From contig NW_022098058.1 of assembly GCF_002288925.2 (NCBI RefSeq), positions 382,021 through 446,020 on the forward strand: a stretch of DNA of 64,000 nt, read 5' to 3'. The DNA is from Delphinapterus leucas (lineage: Eukaryota; Chordata; Mammalia; Artiodactyla; Monodontidae). Below the pieces are notes generated by a model, which did not search any database, was not told where the DNA came from, and saw only the letters and a list, made by a program, of their open reading frames with translations. Both the position numbers and the translations under genes were made by a program. Below are positions 1 to 9,846 of the stretch, in pieces. The first letter of the stretch is position 1, and every line of letters begins with the position of its first letter.

Positions 1-1640
1 TGATTCTAAGACACAATGTCGTAAGCAACTTGAGGCAAGAAACAGACTCCGGCACCTTCTGTTCCAAACAAGTGGCACAGTTTGCAGGGACCCACGTAAG
101 TAAGGTTCACAGCCCCTTGTCCAAAATGTACTAAGAATTTCAACATGGCAACATCAGAGCATTAAACCAAACACAGGATCATTTAAGTGTGAGGTCCTGC
201 TTGACTGCACAAGTCACACGCCCATGAAGCCAGCACGGCGTCTCTATTTTCCACAGCACCTAGTATAGCATGACTTGATGAAGTATGGCTTTAATTGAAT
301 GCCATCAACAACAATGAATGGGAGGTAATGCCACGCAATAGCATCCACAAAGTGTGAGTGAGCTGACTTCACAATATTCCTCCCCACTTTAGTACTATCC
401 ATTAAACAGTCTGCTTCACTTGCTCTTTTAGGCCTTGAAGCAACACTTCTGTAGCAGGCGTATTGCCCAGGAGATGGCAACACGGCTAAAAACCTAAGTG
501 TGCTCAAAGAACTGATTATCCTCTTTTCCCGTCTTTCTATGCACCAACTTGTAACATCTTTCAGAATCCATCACCCATCCCTTTCTCAAAACACTTTCTT
601 TCGGTCGCATTGCAGATGGGATGCGCGTCCATTTGTCATGGTGAGTTTATAGATATCCAACTTCACTTTCAGTGAATATTCAACTTATTCCAGCACGGCT
701 AACTCATGACCTGAAAAGCAAGCGAAGCAGCCAGTAAGGCCAGAATCTACACAATCACGTCTAATCGGTAGATAAGGTTGGTCTCATTATGGCTGAGCCA
801 GTGACGTTCAAATACCTGTACAAATGAAAAGGAGGTATGTGGAATATGAAACAACACACAATTCAAAAATCTCCTTTGTAACTGTGGGGTGGCTGTGGTT
901 TTTTTTTCCCCCCCAATGTTCTCATCAACTATGATTTGTGTTTATGTGTGAAGGATTCCATGTACACAGAGTAAAGATGCATGGAGCTGAGTCAGACACT
1001 TGTCTGGTGTCCCTTATTTTGTCACCTGGTAAAACTCGAAGGACAAAAATATCCGGGGGACCTTCATGATAAACTGTTCCAGCTTCCTCGTGTCAGAGGG
1101 GGAGAATCTGAAGCTCAGAGAGGCTTCTTCCTGCAGTTCTATCCGCACCAGAAATGGAATCAGATTCCCATCTCTCCCCGCTCTCCTGAAACTCACAAAG
1201 TGGCCAAGGGCTTGGCTTCTACCATACTGGTCTAGAGTCCATGTCAAAGTCAGGTGGACATGTCAAGGAAGCTGTTGAAAGCACATCAGGCGCCATAATA
1301 TTTTGACTCCTGCAGCGTCCACAAAGTAAGTTTCTAAGGAGGGTAAATGGTAACTGTCATAAGCTCAAGCCAGTTACCGAGTCAGTAAATAGCACCAAAC
1401 ACTGGCTAAACACTTAGCACTCTGCCAGGCACGGAGGGACTTAACAACAACAAAAAATGAGGCGATAACATAGTAATCCCCCTCAGGAAAGGAGCAAACA
1501 ACCAATTTCGGAGATAAAAGTGAGTTCCCACTGGATCCTAAGCTCCTGTGGGGCATGCGCCGTCTGTGTGCCTTTTATTTCCATGCAGGTGGATCGATCC
1601 TTCCAAAATGAAAACCTTCACTAGCTTCCCTCGCTTTTCG
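1..1640. other. Unassigned sequence, no gene recognised
   Basis: I recognise no exon, RNA gene or named repeat here. The only sizeable open frame is an 87-codon minus-strand frame at 244-507 with no motif I can name. Short T and C homopolymers lie near 900-915. The first 500 bases may be a very old dispersed repeat, because the stretch around 200-240 looks familiar, but I cannot name a family. Confidence 0.4.
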
Positions 1641-1684
1641 AATAAATCCCAGAACCTTGATGCTGTTTTTTGAGGCACAGCACA

Positions 1685-1890
1685 GTAAAAAGTAGGAACT
1701 GGAAAACTTTTGTGTAAAGGGCCAGATAGTAAATATTTTCGGCTTTGTGGGCCAAACAATCTCCATGGCAACCTCTCCGTTTTGTCACTGCAGCATGAAA
1801 GCAGCCACAGACAATCAGTAAATGAACAGGCATAGCTGTGGTCCAATAAAATATGTACAAAAACAGACTGTCACATGATTTGGACTGCAG
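1685..1890 (+). mobile_element. Ancient non-autonomous DNA transposon relic (hAT-like MITE)
   Basis: The stretch carries the widely dispersed mammalian motif around 'aaagggccagatagtaaat' (about 1718-1736), followed by the usual 'ggctttgtgggcc' segment and an 'aataaaatatgtacaaaaac' end. I know this as a mammal-wide medium-reiteration repeat, but I am not certain of the family name. The minus-strand open frames that cross it (60-109 aa) are by-products of the repeat. Confidence 0.5.
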
Positions 1891-1921
1891 GCTGGAATAT
1901 ACGGACCCTTGGTATAGACTA

Positions 1922-2022
1922 TGCATCTCAACTTGGTGCCCGATTATCACCTGGGGGTCTTGTTAAATACAGATCCTAAATTTTTAACAAGTTTGTAGGT
2001 GATGCTGATGCTGCAGGTACTC
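1922..2022 (+). mobile_element. MER5-type hAT-Charlie MITE fragment
   Basis: The 'atcacctgggggtcttgtta' and 'aggtgatgctgatgctgcag' segments match the MER5 family, a non-autonomous hAT-Charlie relative. The copy is partial and has lost clear terminal inverted repeats. Confidence 0.55.
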
Positions 2023-2039
2023 TACTTCGCTGCCCTCAG

Positions 2040-2485
2040 CTTATACCCAACTTCCCCTCACTTTCTGTGATGGTCCACACTGGCCCAGTCAGTTCCTCCT
2101 TCCTGTCATGTTTCTTCCTGCCCCAGGGCCTTTGTGCATGCTGTATTGTTGGGGCTGGCTTGCTCTCCCTCCTTTTCCCTAATCTACTCACTTAAATCTC
2201 ATCTCAGGATGCCTTCTTGAGAAAAGATGCTCCAGACTAGGTCAAGGACACTCCTTTCCCATTCTCACTGCTCCAAATACCTCTCCATCGGAGTGATTAT
2301 CACAGTTATAATTTTACATTTGCTTGTCTCATTCCTGATTAATATCTACCGCCTCCACTGGAATGTCAGCTGCTTGAGAGGAGACAATATGCCAGTTTTG
2401 CTGATCACTTTACATTGTGTCCCTGGCACAGTTTCTCAATCAGTTACTACTCCATAAATACTGAATAAATAAATAAAACAATGAA
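2040..2485 (+). mobile_element. LINE L2 3' end
   Basis: The order of motifs is that of the L2 3' terminus. A 'ccccagggcctttgtgcatg' segment (about 2123-2142) is followed by 'ctcatctcaggatgccttct', then the 'tggaatgtcagctgcttgag' tract. A 'ccctggcacag' motif comes next, then an A/T-rich tail of TAAA repeats at 2455-2480. The 76-codon frame at 2227-2457 lies inside this element and is not a host gene. Confidence 0.8.
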
Positions 2486-2659
2486 TTAATCAATCCCTAT
2501 TGTCCAGCCTGACCCATAGTATTCAGATAGACTCTCAGTGAAGATTATTAGGTAACTTTTAGAAGGTTTCAGAATTTAGAAGAGTTTTTAAATTTTGGAA
2601 GGTTTTTTTAGACACCTTTACTGTTCCCCTTCCTTTGTGTTCTCTAGTCATCTCTCCCT

Positions 2660-2795
2660 AAGCCAGCATGTCCAAAAGAACTTTCTGTGACAATGGGACT
2701 GCTCTGTGCCATCCAGTATGGTAGCCAGATGTGCCTACTGAGCATCTAAAATGTACTGGTGCAACAGGGAAACCATTTTAATTTAATTTATTTTG
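2660..2795 (+). mobile_element. Ancient MITE relic (hAT-like), family uncertain
   Basis: The segment with 'gtagccagatgtgcctactg' and 'aaaatgtactggtgcaac' resembles the dispersed mammalian repeat whose consensus reads 'tagccacatgtggctattga'. It is short and diverged, and family assignment from memory is uncertain. Confidence 0.45.
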
Positions 2796-2821
2796 TTTGC
2801 TTTTAATTATATTTTCTTCTT

Positions 2822-3149
2822 CTTTTTTTAAATTTTTTTGGCTGTGGTGGGTCTTCGTTGCTGCACGCAGGCTTTCCCTAGTTGTGGCAAACGGGGTCTA
2901 CTTTTTGTTGGGGTGTGTGGGCTTCTCATCACGGTGCCTTCTCTTGTTGCAGAGCGCGGGCTTCAGCAGTTGCAGCACATTGGCTCAGCAGTTGCGGCGC
3001 ACAGGCTCTAGGGTGTGCGGGCTTCAGTAGTTGTGGCGCAAGGGCTTAGTTGCTCCTCAGCACGTGGGACCTTCCTGGACCAGGGATCGAACCCCTGTCC
3101 CCTGCACTGGCAGGCGGATTCTTAACCCCTGTGCCACCAAGGAAGTCCC
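2822..3149 (-). mobile_element. CHR SINE (tRNA-Glu-derived), long form
   Basis: This is a long-form CHR SINE on the minus strand. The 5' tRNA-like head lies at the right end ('aaggaagtccc' at 3139-3149), with the B box region near 3087. The body consists of the repeated 'gggcttcagtagttgtggc' type units. The poly(A) tail is read here as the T tract at about 2822-2840. The flanks 'tattttcttctt' at 2810 and 3150 look like a target-site duplication of about 12 bp. The plus-strand frames 2797-3030 and 3031-3234 are antisense readings of this repeat. Confidence 0.9.
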
Positions 3150-3164
3150 TATTTTCTTCTTTTT

Positions 3165-3595
3165 TATTATTAATTTTTATTGGGGTATAGTTGCTTTACA
3201 ATGTTGTGTTAGTTTCTGCTGCTCAGCAAAGTGAATCAATTATATGTATATACATATCTCCCCTCTTTTTTAGATTTCCTTCCCATTTAGGTCACCACAG
3301 AGCACTGAGTAGAGTTCCCTGTGCTATACAGTAGGTTCTCTTTAGTTATCTATTTTATATATACTAGTGTGTATATGTCAATCCCAATCTCCTAATTCAT
3401 CCCACTCCCCCACCCCTACTTCCCCCCTTGGTAACCGTAAGTTTGTTCTCCACATCTGCGACGCTATTTCTACTTCGCAACTGAGTTCATCTGTACCATA
3501 TTTCTAAATTCCACATAAAGCGATATTATATGGTATTTGTTTTTCTCTTTCTGACTTACTTCACTCTGTATGACAGGCTCTCTTATGGAGGATCC
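3165..3595 (-). mobile_element. L1 3' end, minus strand
   Basis: The sequence is the reverse complement of the cetartiodactyl L1 3' UTR ('ggggtatagttgctttacaa' at about 3182) and the last part of ORF2. The minus-strand 60-codon frame at 3470-3652 contains the ORF2 C-terminal motif VIQSEVSQKEKNKY. The element is 5'-truncated and abuts an older L1 piece on its right. Confidence 0.85.
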
Positions 3596-4110
3596 CTTGT
3601 ACGTGATGATATGCTTTTCTTTTCTTTTTTTTTTTTTTTTTGCTGCTTTCAAGATTGTCTCTTTGCTTCTGGCTAACAGTTTAATTATGATGTGTCTAGA
3701 TATTAACTCTTTGAGCTTATCCTACTTGAAATCATTCTTTGGTGTGTAGATTACTGTTTTTCATCAAATTTCGGCTATTATTTCTTCAAATATTCTTTCA
3801 CTTTCTCTCTCTTCTCCCTTTCTCAAACTCACATTGAGAGTAGTATGTTGATATGCTTCATAGTATCCAACAGGTCTCTTAGGTTCTGTTTTTCTCTACT
3901 CTTTTATCTTTCTGTTTTTCAGACAGAATAATTTCAATTAATCCACCTTCAAGTTCATTGATTCTTTCCTCTTCCTGCTGAAATCTATTGTTGATTCTCT
4001 CTAGTAAATATTTCCTTTCAGTTATTATACTGTTCGACTGAAAACTCCTGTTTGACTCTTTGTTTTAAATAATTTATATTCCTTTCTTGATATTCTCTAT
4101 TTGGTGAGAC
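3596..4110 (-). mobile_element. Old L1 (L1M) 5'-region fragment, minus strand
   Basis: 'tgctgctttcaagattgtct' (3641-3660), the following 'ttatgatgtgtctag' and the 'ttatttcttcaaatattct' block match the antisense of the 5' half of old mammalian L1s. The same block occurs at about 54130-54170 in the large L1M composite, so the two stretches are related copies. Coding capacity is gone. Confidence 0.75.
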
Positions 4111-4112
4111 GC

Positions 4113-4470
4113 TGTTTCAATCAGCTCAGGCTGCCATAACAAAATACCACACACTGTGCGATTTCAGCAATAGAAATTTGTTTTCTCACAGTTCTGAAGG
4201 CCGGAAGTCTGAGATCACTGTGCCAGCATGATCACGTTCTGATGAGAGCTCTCTTCCTGTCTTGCAGATGGCCACCTCCTCACCATGTCCCCACACGGTG
4301 GAGAGGGAGGCAGAGTAATCTCTCTGGTATCTCTTCTTATGAGGGCACTGAGGGCCTCACCCTCACAATAGCATCTAACCCTAATTATCTCCTAAAGGCC
4401 CTATCTCCAGATACAGTAACATTGGTGGCTAGGGCTTCAACATAAGGGCACTGAAAGCAGAGAGTCTGGA
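4113..4470 (-). mobile_element. MLT1-type LTR (ERVL-MaLR), minus strand
   Basis: Reading from the right, the element shows the MaLR LTR signature. This is 'gttgaagccctagccacca', 'ggtgaggccctcagtgccc' and a 'tgtgaggacatggtgaggag'-like block, ending with the conserved segment whose forward form here is 'ggctgccataacaaaatacc' (4129-4148). The plus-strand 67-codon frame 4242-4445 is an antisense reading. This is an ancient mammal-wide repeat and carries no intact retroviral gene. Confidence 0.8.
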
Positions 4471-4900
4471 GCTGACTGCCGTTCTGAACACAAATCCGTA
4501 CCTCATTTCCGGCCCACCTCTCTTTGTCCTGTGCTACTGAAGCTTCAAAACAGTAATCTGTTTCTGACCTATTTTTTTAAATCTTTAACTCTTACTTTTT
4601 AAAATCTGATCCGGGAAGATTCAAAATGGTAATTAAATAAAGACATAAGAAATAATTTCAAAAATCTCTGTTACGGAATTCAATGCAAGCCAATGAAGTT
4701 GATAATGAAGCATTTCCAAGGGTCTCCATGATCTTCTCTGTATTACTGTCCCTTTGCCCCACTGATTTAGCTTCTTCCCACTCCTTATTCCATCACTTCC
4801 TTCTACATCATTCAAGTTCAATAAGGACCTTCCTTTCCCACAGGAAACAGCCTGTGGTGTGCTCATGATAAAGTGTTAAGTGATGGATGATACAGTAAAA
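4471..4900. other. Unassigned sequence
   Basis: I see no recognisable repeat, exon or RNA gene. Opposing short open frames (4633-4866 minus, 4683-4868 plus) overlap each other and have no known motif. Confidence 0.4.
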
Positions 4901-4904
4901 AGAA

Positions 4905-5060
4905 ACACTGGGACTTGGTTTCCAGAAATTACCTTTCTGTCCAGACTTGATCCATAATTTATGTTGGAAAAGTTTTCTTCTCCCGCTTTGTTCCTCAGTT
5001 TCCTCATCTACCGAATGAAAATGCTGATCTCCGTGGTTTTGCTTTGAATGTCCCATAAGT
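4905..5060 (+). mobile_element. MIR SINE, diverged
   Basis: A 'ttcctcagtttcctcatcta' block (4990-5009) is the conserved MIR core, followed by the 'gaatgaaaatgctgatctc' segment. The 5' part is weak, so the left boundary is approximate. Confidence 0.55.
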
Positions 5061-5194
5061 CTATTAAGTCATCACCCCTGGGCACTACCTTTTTAAGACT
5101 ATATGTATTTAAAGGAGAATACAGAAAAATGGCAATGTTGTACCCTAAGGCAGGACTCACCTTAAGATACAACAGTGGTGATATTTTGCGTGCC

Positions 5195-5315
5195 ACGTTT
5201 ATTATACAAACATTTATTGAGGGTCCATATTTAGGGCTCTCCTTATGTGTTAGTGATACAGAGGTAAGTGACTATTGCCCTAGGAATGTACATAGTCTCA
5301 TGAAAAACTAATTTC
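5195..5315 (-). mobile_element. L2 3'-end fragment, minus strand
   Basis: 'acaaacatttattgagggtc' (5206-5225), followed by a 'tgtgttagtgatacagag' block, is the reverse complement of the L2 3' end ('...cagtgcctggcacatagtagg...aataaatg'). Confidence 0.6.
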
Positions 5316-5539
5316 TGAAGAAGACTTAGCCTAACCAAAGTTGGTTAAAAAATTATCTCCCTTGTTAATCACTCCATTGGTAATGCTCACCTGAAAAATT
5401 GTTCTGTCTCTTCAGAATGCAGTGCTGAGATTTACAGGTCATGCCTGCTATGCGTACCAGTGATTCCATGGTACAAATGTCACAGACTTGCGATCCCTAC
5501 TCTAATGCATTACTACCACATAAGGTAGTGACTGCCTTT

Positions 5540-5728
5540 TTGCATTGGTTTCCCATCTCTTTGCATCCGTTTCCTCCTTAGTCACTATGCTTCACCTCCT
5601 TGAACCTTATCGCTCAACTACATGATGGAGATAATAATAGCACTCATTTGATGAGACCTTGTGAAGATTAAGTTAGATGATGTATGTAAAACAATAAACA
5701 CAGAATCTGACACCCAACATTGTCCATT
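5540..5728 (+). mobile_element. MIR SINE
   Basis: The segment 'ggagataataatagcactca' (5627-5646), then 'gtgaagattaagttagatga', follows the MIR consensus ('aatggggataataatagtac', 'gaggattaaatgagataat'). Confidence 0.75.
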
Positions 5729-5739
5729 ATGCTTTAAAT

Positions 5740-5963
5740 CAGTGGTTCCCTATTGGGCAGCAATAGGGCTGTGCCACCCCCTAGGGGATATGTGGCAGTA
5801 TGTGGAGACATTTGTCGTTGCTACACTGGGGGAGGCACGTTACTGGCACGTGCTGAGTATAACCCGAGAATGCTGCTGAACAACCTACAACGCACAGGAC
5901 AGCCTCTCACAGAAAGAATCCTCCAGCCGAAAATGTCAACAGCGTCAAGGTTGAGAAACCCTG
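5740..5963 (+). mobile_element. MER5-family hAT-Charlie MITE, full length
   Basis: The element begins with 'cagtggttccc' and ends with 'ggttgagaaaccctg', the terminal inverted repeats of MER5-type elements. The internal 'cgcacaggacagcctctcac' block is diagnostic. It has no coding capacity. The plus-strand frames 5661-5879 and 5753-5974 are by-products. Confidence 0.85.
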
Positions 5964-6130
5964 CTCTGCCTTAGTGCTAAAACAAATGCTGAAGCAAGTT
6001 TTGAATGTAAGTCATTCATTCTTGCTACCTTTTCAAACTAAGTATTTCTATTTTACTTTCTTAAAATTATAATACACAAAACTTAAGAAAATGTATTATC
6101 TGCTTCGTGCTGGGTACTGGTTAAGACAGA

Positions 6131-6240
6131 AAAAAAAAAAAAAAGCCTATCTTCCCTCCCTCCTTCCCTCCCTCCCTTCCTTTCTTTCTTCTTTGCCTCT
6201 GTCTTTCCCTCTTTCCCCTCTCTTTCCTTTTCCCCAAGCT
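6131..6240. repeat. Poly(A) tract then polypyrimidine low-complexity tract
   Basis: A run of about 15 A is followed by roughly 90 bases that are almost entirely C and T (CCCTCCCTTC and TTTCTTTC units). On the minus strand this makes the lysine/glutamate/arginine/glycine-rich frames at 6083-6316 and 6147-6428, which are low-complexity artefacts. Confidence 0.85.
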
Positions 6241-7200
6241 CTATAAAGATGGCTGCCAGCTGCAAGCAAAGATTTGCAGAGACGGTCAAGACACATAATT
6301 TGCATCTCAAGTTCACCGTGAAAATTTATGCTCCTGCACAAGGCAGGAAGCTCCGGAAGCCGATCCTCTCCCGTGACATATGCACTCCACAAAGCAGAAA
6401 CTGTTGTTGCCAGAATAACTGACCTCAAACATCAGGATATTTGCCTAAACTCGGAGAGCCTGTCCTATAAATTGCCACTGAGCAGGGACCGCATATGGGA
6501 TTAGAACCTGCCTTTTGGAGGGGTGATTTGTCAGCCTAAGCGGCAGAACCAGAACCATAGTAAATAACGCTAAAACGAAATGAGCTACATTCTCAGAAAT
6601 GCTGTACTTTATGTTGCAATGGACAGTTAGGGAAAAGGAGATAAGTAATGACTGCCCGCTGCATTCTCACATTTCTACCCAACCATGGCCTCCTCAATCA
6701 CAGGCACTGTGTACCACTGTGAAAACTGACCATGGGTCTTATGTCCTTGATGGGGAGGAACACGTGCATATAACTGATAACAATATGGCTGGGGAAAAAA
6801 CATGGACTTTGAGGCGGAAAAAAAAAAACAAAAAACGAACACAGTTCCACGTGGGGACAAAAGTGGTAGGTTAATTCCAACTGGGTGAAATTAACGAGGA
6901 CTTTGACAAAGCATATTTGAACTAGACTTTAAAATATGAGTAGGATCTGGGTAACGACTTCTTTTTTTTTTTAACTTTAAAAAAGTTAAATCAGATTTCT
7001 TGGCATGGCATTCAAGGTCACCTATACTCTGGCCTCAACTTTGTACTACAGGGATTCTGACCTCAGCTGTCATTCAGTTTGGGGCAAGTATCAGGAGTCC
7101 AGGCTTGACATTGTATTGACCTGAGTTCAGACTCTCCCTCAACCACTTCCTCATTATCTGACTGCTGTGCAGCAGTGTAACGTGGCTGTAATCAGCTTGG
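6241..7200. other. Unassigned sequence
   Basis: No gene is recognised. Short frames on both strands at 6599-6880 overlap each other and run through an A-rich stretch at 6818-6838. Nothing here resembles an exon with splice signals or a structured RNA. Confidence 0.4.
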
Positions 7201-7204
7201 CGTC

Positions 7205-7400
7205 TTAAATTAGTCGCCCACCTCCGCCTCTTACTGGGTGACCACGGGCAAGTCACTTAGCCTCTCTTTGCCTCAGTTTTGTCATCTCTAAAATGGGGGA
7301 AATCATCATAACTGCCTCACAGAGCTGTTGGGACAATGAAATTTTCTAGCGTCTGACCCGTAGTAAAGCACTGTAAAGACATCAGGCCTTATTCTTGTTA
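7205..7400 (+). mobile_element. MIR SINE
   Basis: The core is textbook MIR: 'gggcaagtcacttagcctct' (7246-7265), 'tgcctcagttttgtcatctc', 'taaaatggggg' and 'taaagcactgtaaagac'. It retains tRNA-derived and core segments. Confidence 0.9.
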
Positions 7401-7429
7401 TTCTCAAACTAGTCATGAAGTCAGATTGC

Positions 7430-7997
7430 TGTCCAGTCTCCATATTCTGTCTGTCATGGGGTCTTGGCTTCCTTTGTGCTATGATCCATCTGGCATCTGG
7501 AGAAGTCTATTCACCTCTTGTCAGAACAACACTTTAAAATTCATAACATAAAGTCCATAAATTTACAAAGAAAACCAATAAAGCAATTTAATTACTACAA
7601 TAGTCTTTAAAATAGTTTTAACTATTTAAAAATAGTTAACAAATTTTTTTTTAAACTTAAATTGTGATATAGTAATGTGTCTGCTCTTCTAATGGACTCA
7701 TGCATAACAAGATCTAACGATTAGTCTAATAGTTACTGCAAGTTCAAAGGAGGGGTCATAAATAACATTTCAATTATCTGTCGTGCAGTAACGTGCCATG
7801 AAAATACCTGTGATTTCTGCCGGTGACAGGTTCTACTGGTACTCTTGTGTGCGTGTCTTATATTAGTAATTGAAGGAAGTGCTAAATGTCAGGTAGAGAT
7901 TGGTGAAAATAAAGGTTTTTTGTTTTTGTTCTTTCCATTCAAGTTCAAAGACTCCAATCAAAGGTTCATGGAGTTCAAGTTAAGAAGTCATTATCCC
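7430..7997 (+). mobile_element. hAT-type DNA transposon relic, AT-rich
   Basis: The AT-rich body with 'aaaatagttttaactattt' and 'gtgatatagtaatgtgtctg' (7664-7683), and the end 'aagttaagaagtc' near 7977-7989, resemble a dispersed mammalian element. Its consensus, from memory, ends 'ccccaggttaagaacccctg'. I assign it to the hAT group with low certainty. A CHR SINE fragment abuts its right end. Confidence 0.45.
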
Positions 7998-8095
7998 AGG
8001 GACTTTCCTGGCAGTCCAGTGGTTAAGATCCCATGCTTGCAATGCAGGGGGTGTGGGTGTGATCTCCGGTCAGGGAACTAAGATCCCCCATCCCA
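7998..8095 (+). mobile_element. CHR-type SINE, 3'-truncated head fragment
   Basis: Only the tRNA-derived head is present. It begins 'gggactttcctggcagtcca' (8000-8019), continues with 'caatgcagggggtgtggg' and stops after 'aactaagatccccca'. It is more diverged than the other CHR copies, so it is probably an older member. Confidence 0.75.
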
Positions 8096-8099
8096 CATC

Positions 8100-8650
8100 T
8101 GATTTAACTCTGTGGTCATGGGGAGTTACTGATGGCTTGTGAGCAGGGAACAAACATTGTATGATCTATGTTTCAGGCAGATCAGCACGGCAACGATATG
8201 GAAGATAAATCAGAGGAGAAAAAAGTCCGAGGCAATGGGACCAGTTAAGGAGCCGCTGGAGAACCTGTCCTAGGAGAAGTTGAGATAAAGGTGAAGACAG
8301 ACAGGAAAGACATTTGGGGAAAGAATGGGATCTGGTACATATCCGAGATCACAGGGGGGCTATGTGAGGAAGTGGGGATGTGAAACATACCACCCAGGTG
8401 TCCAGCTAGAGTGATTACCCTGGGACCAATAAATGAAGCAAGGAACAGAGAAGGAAAAGCAAACTTACTTTTGAGGGGCAGGGACAGTAAAAGTCAATGA
8501 GCTCTTCCTTGAATATATTGAGTTTGAGGTACCCATGAAATACCCTGGTGGATATATTCAATTGAAAGTGGAAAGCTTGGGTGTGGTCGTCTACAACTGA
8601 GATGTCATTTATGCCCTGGGGATGCTCCTACATTTCCGAACTAGACCAAA
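8100..8650 (-). mobile_element. L2 ORF2-region fragment, minus strand
   Basis: The pattern 'gggaccagttaaggagccgc' (8239-8258), then 'gttgagataaaggtgaagac' and 'atattgagtttgaggtaccc' (8515-8534), matches the reverse complement of the C-terminal reverse-transcriptase region of L2. That region encodes the CR1/L2 'NLGVILDSSL...SRLDYCNSLL' segment in the family. Frameshifts have destroyed the reading frame. The assignment is by remembered consensus. Confidence 0.6.
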
Positions 8651-9700
8651 GTAGTGGAGCCAAAGGAAGAGCTAAGAAATGGATAGACAGGTAAGGGATG
8701 TAAAAGCCAAGGGGGGAAATTGTTCTTATGAGTGCAGGGAGGTAGCGGAGACGACAGAAAATTAAAGAGTCATAAAACACTGAAATAGAACCCCAGAAAT
8801 ATTTAAAATTTTATTTTCTGGAGGCTCCTTAAGGCAGATAGGAGTAAGCTGCTTTGGGGTTATTTAAGTTTTGATTTTGCAGAGGGCCAAGAAAATGACA
8901 TTTCTAGCTCTTGCTGACCCATTTGCAGATTGGAAGTTCTAAGGTAAGTAATGAAAGAACCATTTGGGTTTCCAGGCACAAGGAGGAGAGGTGAAGGCAG
9001 CGAGCAGCTGTCTAAGGAATCTTCTTTTCACAATTGTAAAAGTGGAAAGATAGAGCGGCATGTGTGTCGGTACGCTGGGAGTAGCCTTGAGTTGTTCACA
9101 AATGTATATGCCCATGTTACAACACTGTGTAAACTTGGAAACAACTTTCAGAGGAACTGAAACCATGGCAAATATAAAAAGCACCTGTATATGAATGCGG
9201 CAACATCTATAAAGAGCTTTGTGGGGATGGGAAAATACAGAGTGGTGGATAATAAACTAGTCAAACCGCTGAATCATTTAAATACCTGGGAAATCTCGTT
9301 CGCCCAGGAGGTGAAAGAATCTGGGAGCAAAGAGATTAAAATTCATTACAATAAATATTAAAGGAGATTGATAATAAAGTCACAAAACCAATTACGAAAT
9401 CTGGCAGGGCAACTTAGATATGGAAAGAAGAAGATAAAAAGACGATACGGCAGGAGTTGTTAAAATTTCCCATTTCACTGCAGACTTGGATAAATAAGAT
9501 TTAAAGGGTGGAATCTTTAAATTCAGGCCGGGTGCTGAGTATTAACAATCAGTGACCAGAATTTACTTTTACAAAAAAAAAAAAAAAACGAAAAGATCAA
9601 CTAGAAAAACATGTTGAGAGAATGAATTAAATCCAAAACTACAATTAGTAGGAGAGAAGGAGATAGAAATCACTGCATGGAAAGAGGTCTTGCAACGCTA
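8651..9700. other. Unassigned sequence
   Basis: I recognise no gene. Opposing frames at 8939-9184 and 8951-9160 are mirror readings of one stretch without known motifs. A poly(A) run of 16 lies at about 9572-9588. Confidence 0.4.
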
Positions 9701-9758
9701 GTTAATCCAAACCAAAGAAGTGATGCCACATGAAGAACACCTGCCCATTCATATGCGG

Positions 9759-9846
9759 GTGCCACCAACGCAGAGGGTGCGTGCCACCAACGCAGAGGGT
9801 GCGTGCCACCAACGCAGAGGGTGCGTGCCACCAACGCAGAGGGTGT
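9759..9846. repeat. 22-bp minisatellite, four tandem copies
   Basis: Four tandem units lie at 9759-9780, 9781-9802, 9803-9824 and 9825-9846. Each begins gtgccaccaacgcagagg. The first three are identical and the fourth differs only at its last base. Because the period is not a multiple of three, all frames through it rotate, and it is open on both strands (67 codons plus, 82 codons minus). These frames should be ignored. Confidence 0.97.

Noticed and set aside
9759..9846. CRISPR-like array
   Set aside because: Units are contiguous 22-mers without spacers, in a mammalian context, so it is a minisatellite.
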